In this document: positions 59,707-64,000 of the stretch, in pieces | Numbering within the stretch: the stretch's first letter is position 1 | Layout: the number at the start of each line of letters is the position of its first letter | Source of the DNA: Gordonia spumicola | GTDB lineage: Bacteria; Actinomycetota; Actinomycetes; Mycobacteriales; Mycobacteriaceae | DNA length: 64,000 bases | Direction of reading: 5' to 3' | Assembly: GCF_009932475.1 (NCBI RefSeq) | Contig: NZ_BJOV01000003.1 | Location: 930,001-994,000 of the forward strand | Notes under the pieces: model-generated | The model's database searches: none | What the model was told of the DNA's origin: nothing | What the model saw: only the letters and a program-made list of their open reading frames with translations | Program-made: the position numbers and the translations under genes

Positions 59707-61239
59707 TCAGGCCCCCTTGCTGAACATGGCGAGCATGCGTCGGGTCACTGCGAAGCCGCCGAAGATGTTGATGGAGGCGAGCAGGATCGCGATCGCGGAG
59801 AGCACGCGGATCGTGGTGTTGTCGGTGGCGATCTGCAGCAGCGCGCCGACCACCACGACACCGGAGATGGCGTTGGTGACCGACATCAGCGGGGTGTGCA
59901 GGGCGTGCGCCACCTTGCCGATGACGTAGTAGCCGATGACGATCGCCAGCATGAGCACGGTGAAGTGCTGCGGGATCGGGTCGGGCGCGACGGCGACGAC
60001 CAGTCCGTACAGGACGATGCCCGCGAGGACGAGGGCGACCTTCTTGCCTGCCGACATCGGAGCCTTGGGCTCGGCGGCGGGCGCGGGCTCGGCCGCGGCG
60101 GCCTTCGGAGCCGCGGACACCTGGACGGGAGGCGGCGGCCACATGCCTTCGCCGTCGCGCGTCACCGTGATGCCGCGCTGGACCACATCGTCCATGTCGA
60201 GCGTCAGCTCACCGTCCTTGCCGGGGGTGAGGAGCTTGAGCAGGTTGACGATGTTGGTGCCGTACAGCTGCGACGTCTGCGCGGCCAGACGGCCCGCGAG
60301 GTCGGTGTAGCCGAGGATCGTGACGCCGCCCTCGGTGACGACCTTCTCGTCGGTGACGGTGCCCGCGGCGTTGCCGCCGTTGGCAGCAGCCATGTCGACG
60401 ATCACCGAACCGTGCTTCATCCCGGCGACGGTCTCCGGCGACAGCAGCTTCGGCGCGGGGCGACCCGGGATCAGCGCGGTCGTGATGACGATGTCGGCGG
60501 CGCGAGCCTCCTCGTCGTACATCGACGCGGTCGCGGCCTCCTGCTCGGCGGTCATCTCCTTGGCGTAGCCGTCGGACGACTTCTCCGCCTCGAAGTCGAC
60601 GTGCACGAACTCGGCGCCCATCGACTCGACCTGCTCGGCCACCTCGGGACGCACGTCGAACGCGCGGACCACCGCGCCCATCGCGGATGCGGCGCCGATC
60701 GCGGCCAGACCGGCCACACCGGCGCCGACGACGAACACGCGGGCGGGCGGGATCTTGCCCGCGGCGGTCACCTGACCGGTGAACATGCGCCCGAACTCGT
60801 GAGCCGCCTCGACGACGGCGCGGTATCCCGCGACGTTCGCCATCGACGACAGCACGTCCATCGACTGCGCGCGCGAGATACGCGGGACCGCGTCCATCGC
60901 GAGCGCGGTGATGCCCGCGTTCGTCAGCTTCTCGACGAGCTCCGGGTTGCGCGCCGGCGCCATCATCGAGATCAGCACTGCGCCGCGGCGCATACGTGCG
61001 ATCTCGTCGTCGGTCGGAGCGTTCACCTTGACGACGACGTCGGACGCCCACACGTCGGCCGCGGAGCCGACGCGCGCGCCCGCCTCCGTGAACGCCGCAT
61101 CGGGCTGTTCGGAACGGGAACCCGCTCCGGTCTCGACGAGGATCTCGTAGCCGAGTTGCTGCAGCTGCCCGACCGTCTTGGCCGTGGCCGCGACGAGCGT
61201 CTCGCCCGACTTGGACTCCTGGGGGATGCCGATCAGCAT
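59707..61239 (-). CDS. pntA: NAD(P) transhydrogenase alpha subunit PntA
   Basis: 510 residues, ATG at 61239 after GGGAGAGG. The NAD(H)-binding domain I starts [20 protein letters not shown] and has [21 protein letters not shown] and [21 protein letters not shown] proline/alanine-rich linker (about 370-395) joins it to three or four C-terminal transmembrane helices (about 405-505). This is the fused, E. coli-like form; many actinobacteria have the two parts as separate genes. Forms the complex with PntB and would serve the NADPH-using oxygenases of this region. Confidence 0.95.
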   Translation of the reverse strand: MLIGIPQESKSGETLVAATAKTVGQLQQLGYEILVETGAGSRSEQPDAAFTEAGARVGSAADVWASDVVVKVNAPTDDEIARMRRGAVLISMMAPARNPELVEKLTNAGITALAMDAVPRISRAQSMDVLSSMANVAGYRAVVEAAHEFGRMFTGQVTAAGKIPPARVFVVGAGVAGLAAIGAASAMGAVVRAFDVRPEVAEQVESMGAEFVHVDFEAEKSSDGYAKEMTAEQEAATASMYDEEARAADIVITTALIPGRPAPKLLSPETVAGMKHGSVIVDMAAANGGNAAGTVTDEKVVTEGGVTILGYTDLAGRLAAQTSQLYGTNIVNLLKLLTPGKDGELTLDMDDVVQRGITVTRDGEGMWPPPPVQVSAAPKAAAAEPAPAAEPKAPMSAGKKVALVLAGIVLYGLVVAVAPDPIPQHFTVLMLAIVIGYYVIGKVAHALHTPLMSVTNAISGVVVVGALLQIATDNTTIRVLSAIAILLASINIFGGFAVTRRMLAMFSKGA

Positions 61240-61477
61240 GTCACTGCCTCTCCCGCATTCATTCTGTAGTTCACCTTGATCTGATCGCCGCACCGACGAG
61301 ACCGGCTGGCACAAGATAGGGGTCGACCACGGGAGCTCCCGCTCCGGAGAACGGTTCCACAGTGACCGGCAAGTGCTTCGTCGAACTCGCGCGATGCGTG
61401 CGGGAAACGTGATGTGACCCGCATGATGGAAAACGTGGGACGAACTTAGCACGGGGTAAGAAACACTCGACCGTGCC

Positions 61478-61519
61478 TGTAAGTCAGATCACAGCACTGA
61501 GGCGAGATGCGTGCTGTGA
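61478..61519. promoter_or_regulatory. CRP/GlxR-like site and inverted repeat upstream of pntA
   Basis: TGTAAGTCAGATCACA (61478-61493) differs by one base in the left arm from the CRP/GlxR consensus TGTGA-N6-TCACA. A second inverted repeat, TCACAGCAC (61489-61497) with GTGCTGTGA (61511-61519), overlaps it. A TAAGTT -10-like box lies on the minus strand at 61443-61448. The whole gap 61240-61670 otherwise shows no gene; its left part is the pntA leader, and its right part (61520-61670) shows nothing. Confidence 0.45.
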
Positions 61520-61670
61520 GAAATTCGCCGGGATTACCGAAGCGACCTCGTGCAGCGGATCACCGAGGGACGAGGACCACTGCGCGGCGTGGGTTCGGGC
61601 TCTTTGTGGAAGCCGAAACCCCGCCTGAGAGCAGCATAAGGGGACACGCTCCGAGAAGTCGAAACGAGAG

Positions 61671-63131
61671 CTACCGCGCCCGCGCGGCCGCGTGACGGCC
61701 CGCCCGTCGACCGAAGTACGAGCCCTCCCCCAGCTGGGTACCGCTGGCGTAGCCCTTGCCGTCCTGCGCGAGGTTGGCCGCGCAGGCTCCGGCCGCGTAG
61801 AGCCCGGCGATCGGCGAGCCGTCGTCGGCGAGGACCTGACCGTCGACCGACGTCGCCATGCCTCCGATCGTGAAGCCCGCGTAGAGGGCCTTGCCGAGCG
61901 TCATGTCGAACGCCGCCCACGGCCCCGTGTCCTGGGGTGCGAGGAACTCGGACGCCTTGTGGAAGTCCGGGTCGTCACCCTTCGCGGCGTGCTCGTTGTA
62001 CCGGTCGAGGGTGGCCTGCAGGGCGTCGCGGTCGAGGCCGAGGCCGTCGGCCATCTCGGAGACCGTCTCCCATCCGTCGATGAACGGGCACAGCGGGAAG
62101 TCGGGGCGCTGCATGTGCGCCTCGTCGACGATCAGATAGGCGGCGTGATCGGTCTGGTCCATCACGAATCCCGAGGTCCGCGAATGGTAGGAGTCCTCGG
62201 CGACGAACCGCTTCGCCTCCTTGTTCACCGCGAGCCCGGTCAGCAGTTGCGACGGCGGGTAGACGGGCGCGGTGATGAACGCCTGATCCATGTGCTTGAG
62301 CTTCGCGCCCACCGAGACGCCCATCCGGATGCCGAGGCCGTCGTCGTAGGTGCTGCCGAGGGTGAACGGCTTCTCGGCGAGCTGCGGCACGTGCTCGGCG
62401 ACCATGTCGGGGTTCATGACGAACCCGCCCGCCGCGATGATCACCGACGTCGCCTTGATGAAGCCTTCGACGGCTCCGTCCTTGAAGCGCGCTCCGACCA
62501 CGGCGCCGTCGTCGTCGACGATGAGCGCTCGACCGCCGACCTCGTAGCGGATCGGGACGCCCAGTTCGCCGAGCCTGTCGACGAGCAGCCCGATGACCAT
62601 GCCCGCACCGCCGGTGTCGCCCGGGACCGGGACCTTGTGCCCGCGCGGGGCGGGGACCGCCTGGTCCTTGTACGGCCACACCTTCTCGTTGCCGGTGAAC
62701 ATCAGGCCCTGGGTTTGCGGCTGGATGACCGCCTTCTCCGGGTAGAACGACCGCTCGAACTGGAAGCCGAGGCCCTCCAGCCAGTCGAAGTGCTCGACGC
62801 TGTCGTCGCAGTAGGCCCGGATCTTGTCCGGCTCGGGGTCGCGGGAGACCGCGGTCAGATATTTCGCCATCTCCTCGGCGCTGTCCGCGTGGCCCGTCGC
62901 CCGCTGGACGGCTGTGCCGCCGCCGAGATAGAAGTGCCCGCCGGCCATGCAGCTCGTGCCGCCGGCCGCCGCCGACCGTTCGAGGACGATGACGCTCGCC
63001 CCCGCCGCCGCGGCCTCCACCGCCGCGCAGCACCCGCCGATTCCCGCGCCGAGGACGAGCACGTCCACGCTGTCCGTGTACTCGACGACGTCGCTCGCCT
63101 TGACTGTCTCCGGAATGTCCACGCCACTCAT
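61671..63131 (-). CDS. FAD-dependent 3-ketosteroid dehydrogenase-like protein, possibly delta4-(5alpha) type
   Basis: 486 residues. FAD motif VLGAGIGGCCAAVEAAAAG (G28-A-G30-x-G32-G33), ERSAAAGGTSCMAGG, and C-terminal GLYAAGACAANL and GKGYASGTQLGEG are those of the KSTD/fumarate reductase flavoprotein family. Y461-A-S463 with Y315 (DSYHSR) have nearly the spacing I remember for the catalytic Tyr319, Tyr466, Ser468 of delta4-(5alpha)-ketosteroid dehydrogenase of Rhodococcus jostii. The KstR-type operator 16 bp upstream supports steroid use. A different substrate for this fold (fumarate-like, quinic acid-like) remains possible. Alone in its unit. Confidence 0.7.
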   Translation of the reverse strand: MSGVDIPETVKASDVVEYTDSVDVLVLGAGIGGCCAAVEAAAAGASVIVLERSAAAGGTSCMAGGHFYLGGGTAVQRATGHADSAEEMAKYLTAVSRDPEPDKIRAYCDDSVEHFDWLEGLGFQFERSFYPEKAVIQPQTQGLMFTGNEKVWPYKDQAVPAPRGHKVPVPGDTGGAGMVIGLLVDRLGELGVPIRYEVGGRALIVDDDGAVVGARFKDGAVEGFIKATSVIIAAGGFVMNPDMVAEHVPQLAEKPFTLGSTYDDGLGIRMGVSVGAKLKHMDQAFITAPVYPPSQLLTGLAVNKEAKRFVAEDSYHSRTSGFVMDQTDHAAYLIVDEAHMQRPDFPLCPFIDGWETVSEMADGLGLDRDALQATLDRYNEHAAKGDDPDFHKASEFLAPQDTGPWAAFDMTLGKALYAGFTIGGMATSVDGQVLADDGSPIAGLYAAGACAANLAQDGKGYASGTQLGEGSYFGRRAGRHAAARAR

Positions 63132-63146
63132 GGACGACAGCCTAGA

Positions 63147-63176
63147 CGAAGTTCTAGAACATGTTCTAGAACTTCG
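63147..63176. promoter_or_regulatory. Perfect 30-bp palindrome containing a KstR box
   Basis: Positions 63147-63176 read identically on both strands. The centre, TAGAACATGTTCTA (63155-63168), fits the KstR consensus TnnAACnnGTTnnA exactly. It is 16 bp upstream of the dehydrogenase start, where a bound KstR dimer would repress it. KstR is the cholesterol-catabolism repressor of mycobacteria and rhodococci; its gene is not in the window. Confidence 0.85.
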
Positions 63177-63190
63177 TTCCAGCAAGGACT

Positions 63191-63235
63191 GTTGCCACAG
63201 TGGAAACGAATCAATATCGTTTCCACCATGGCAAC
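63191..63235 (+). promoter_or_regulatory. Promoter and composite palindromic operator of the membrane protein-regulator unit
   Basis: GTTGCC-ACA-GTGGAAACG (63191-63208) pairs with CGTTTCCAC-CAT-GGCAAC (63218-63235), 16 of 18 positions. Inside lie TTGCCA (63192-63197) and, 17 bp on, TATCGT (63215-63220); seven bases later is the ATG at 63228, so the transcript is probably leaderless. The palindrome covers the whole promoter and the first codons, suiting autorepression by the winged-helix protein at 63662. Confidence 0.65.
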
Positions 63236-63665
63236 GAATGAGACGGGCGGCTCCCTCGACGACATCGCGAACGCGCGGGCGGCACTGCAACGAACGGTCA
63301 CCCCGTTGTGGATGACCGCGCTGATCACGGTGTTCGGCGCGGCCGTCTTCGGCTTCTTCACCGGAAGTCCCGCCTCCGGCTACTACGGCCTCGCATCGTT
63401 CGTGCTGTTGGCGCTGTTCGTGGGGGGAGTGAACGCCGTCCAACGCGGACGCTCGCGCCCTACACCGACTCCCGCGAAGTCGCCCGCCTGGATCACCGTC
63501 GTCGCAACGGGTGCCACGGCAGGCTTCATCGGCGTGTCTCTTCGGGACGACCAGACCCACGCGGGCGAACTGTCGCGTTACGCGACGACGTTCACGATAG
63601 GCCTCGCCGCGATGATCGGCGGGGTCGTACTCCACCACATCCTCATGCGAAACGACAGCCGGTGA
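63228..63665 (+). CDS. Small membrane protein of unknown function
   Basis: 145 residues. Three or four hydrophobic segments: about 28-48 (MTALITVFGAAVFGFFTG), 52-68 (YYGLASFVLLALFVGGV), 87-103 and 122-138 (FTIGLAAMIGGVVLHHIL). I do not recognise the family. The start MATNETGGSLDDIANARAA is polar, probably cytoplasmic. The stop overlaps the regulator start (GTGA), and this membrane protein-regulator pairing recalls the common DUF-membrane/PadR-MarR pairs that sense membrane or lipid state; that is only analogy. Confidence 0.7.
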   Translation: MATNETGGSLDDIANARAALQRTVTPLWMTALITVFGAAVFGFFTGSPASGYYGLASFVLLALFVGGVNAVQRGRSRPTPTPAKSPAWITVVATGATAGFIGVSLRDDQTHAGELSRYATTFTIGLAAMIGGVVLHHILMRNDSR

Positions 63666-63943
63666 CCGACGCGAGATTCGACGAGCTCATCCACGCACGG
63701 CCTCGACTCATGATCTGCGCATCGCTGGCCGAGGTGGCGCATGTCCGGTTCGACCTGCTCGCGAAGGCGCTCGATATGAGCGCGCCGACATTGAGCAAAC
63801 ACCTGAGCAGACTGCAGGAGGTCGGCTACGTTCACACGGTCCCCGACACCAGGGATTCGCGCCGTCAGTGGTTGTCGCTGAGTCCGGCGGGTCGGGCGGC
63901 CTACGAAGGACATTTCGCCGCTCTCCGGGAGTTGATGCCGTGA
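63662..63943 (+). CDS. Winged-helix transcriptional regulator (MarR/ArsR-like, HTH_34 type)
   Basis: 93 residues, GTG start overlapping the previous stop by 4 bp. RPRLMICASLAEVAHVRFDLLAKALDMSAPTLSKHLSRLQ (in pieces: RPRLMICASLAEVAHVRF, LLAKALDMSAPTLSKHL) is the recognition helix region, and YVHTVPDTRDSRRQWLSLSP is the wing. It is the minimal transcription-factor domain without a ligand domain, as in the HTH_34 family. Likely binds the palindrome at 63191-63235. Confidence 0.85.
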   Translation: MTDARFDELIHARPRLMICASLAEVAHVRFDLLAKALDMSAPTLSKHLSRLQEVGYVHTVPDTRDSRRQWLSLSPAGRAAYEGHFAALRELMP

Positions 63944-64000
63944 TCACCCACCGCACGGTGACCGTCGACGACATCGATATGCGCGTCGTCGACCACGGCG
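63940..64000 (+). CDS. Alpha/beta hydrolase, N-terminal fragment
   Basis: Starts at a GTG overlapping the regulator stop (GTGA) and runs off the right edge. The 20 visible residues, ITHRTVTVDDIDMRVVDHG, resemble the opening strand of epoxide-hydrolase/haloalkane-dehalogenase-type alpha/beta hydrolases. The active site is outside the window, so the call is tentative. Confidence 0.55.
   Translation, partial: MITHRTVTVDDIDMRVVDHG

Noticed and set aside
58246..61269. A 1007-codon plus-strand open frame opposite pntAB
   Set aside because: His/Asp/Gly/Val-rich composition typical of antisense shadows; pntA and pntB on the other strand are unambiguous.
1..64000. Genomic island, prophage or insertion sequence
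   Set aside because: No transposase, integrase, tRNA-flanked repeats or change in codon style was seen; most genes are ordinary high-GC actinobacterial genes.

Overview
This is a 64 kb stretch of high-GC actinobacterial chromosome. The organism is a mycolic-acid-containing member of the Mycobacteriales: there is a complete yrbE-mceABCDEF lipid importer with Mce-associated proteins, a ChoD-type sterol oxidase, a KstR-type operator, Ku/LigD end joining, several F420/flavin-type oxidoreductases and many apparently leaderless genes. Gordonia or a close relative is my best guess, partly from the GGTTTCGA...TCAACCACC intergenic repeats; the genus is not proven. I see no tRNA, rRNA, CRISPR array, transposase or phage gene. 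Every break in coding is short, and the region looks like stable chromosome specialised for oxidative catabolism of lipid-like or cyclic compounds.

Layout. (1) Positions 1-11072 hold an oxidative gene set in three transcription units: LLM monooxygenase-mmsA-thiolase-ribB (leftward), RutA-like LLM monooxygenase-aldehyde dehydrogenase-GMC oxidoreductase (leftward), and a Baeyer-Villiger monooxygenase with a frameshifted carboxymuconolactone-decarboxylase-like gene (rightward). CATACC-N4-GGTATG palindromes or half sites lie before all three units. (2) 11123-15671: divergent ku/ligD, two tandem secreted CHAP-domain proteins and a Ddn-like deazaflavin oxidoreductase. (3) 15760-27161: one leftward, tightly overlapping operon choD-yrbEA-yrbEB-mceA-F-mas-mas, with a divergent TetR gene at 27345. 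(4) 28050-31275: a flavin monooxygenase with an NTF2-like N-terminal domain, divergent from a GAF-domain regulator.

(5) 31305-52586 is the most interesting part: a dispersed catabolic regulon of about twenty genes. It contains two paralogous amidohydrolases, an SDR, a flavin reductase, two SnoaL-like proteins (one frameshifted), a NIPSNAP protein, two enoyl-CoA hydratases, an AcuI/YhdH reductase, an acyl-CoA dehydrogenase pair, a degenerate thiolase, an aldehyde dehydrogenase, an acyl-CoA synthetase, a ThDP enzyme, an F420-type LLM oxidoreductase, a zinc alcohol dehydrogenase and a VOC protein. Six copies of a TAGATCGATCTA palindrome sit before its transcription units, including that of the TetR/YxaF-like regulator at 36400. 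This predicts one autoregulated regulon for an unidentified acid or CoA-ester substrate.

(6) 52682-58037: a metallophosphoesterase, then a coupled HSP90-family ATPase and a 944-residue helical-repeat protein. (7) 58261-61239: proton-translocating transhydrogenase pntAB, which would supply NADPH to the many oxygenases. (8) 61671-64000: a KSTD-family steroid dehydrogenase behind a perfect 30-bp palindrome containing a KstR box, then a small membrane protein, a winged-helix regulator and the start of an alpha/beta hydrolase, behind a composite 45-bp palindrome.

Two genes carry single-base frameshifts (10748-11072 and 34860-35365). Both have clean protein similarity on either side, so sequencing error and real decay need to be separated. 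All functional calls are by reading motifs and family resemblance; no database search was run.
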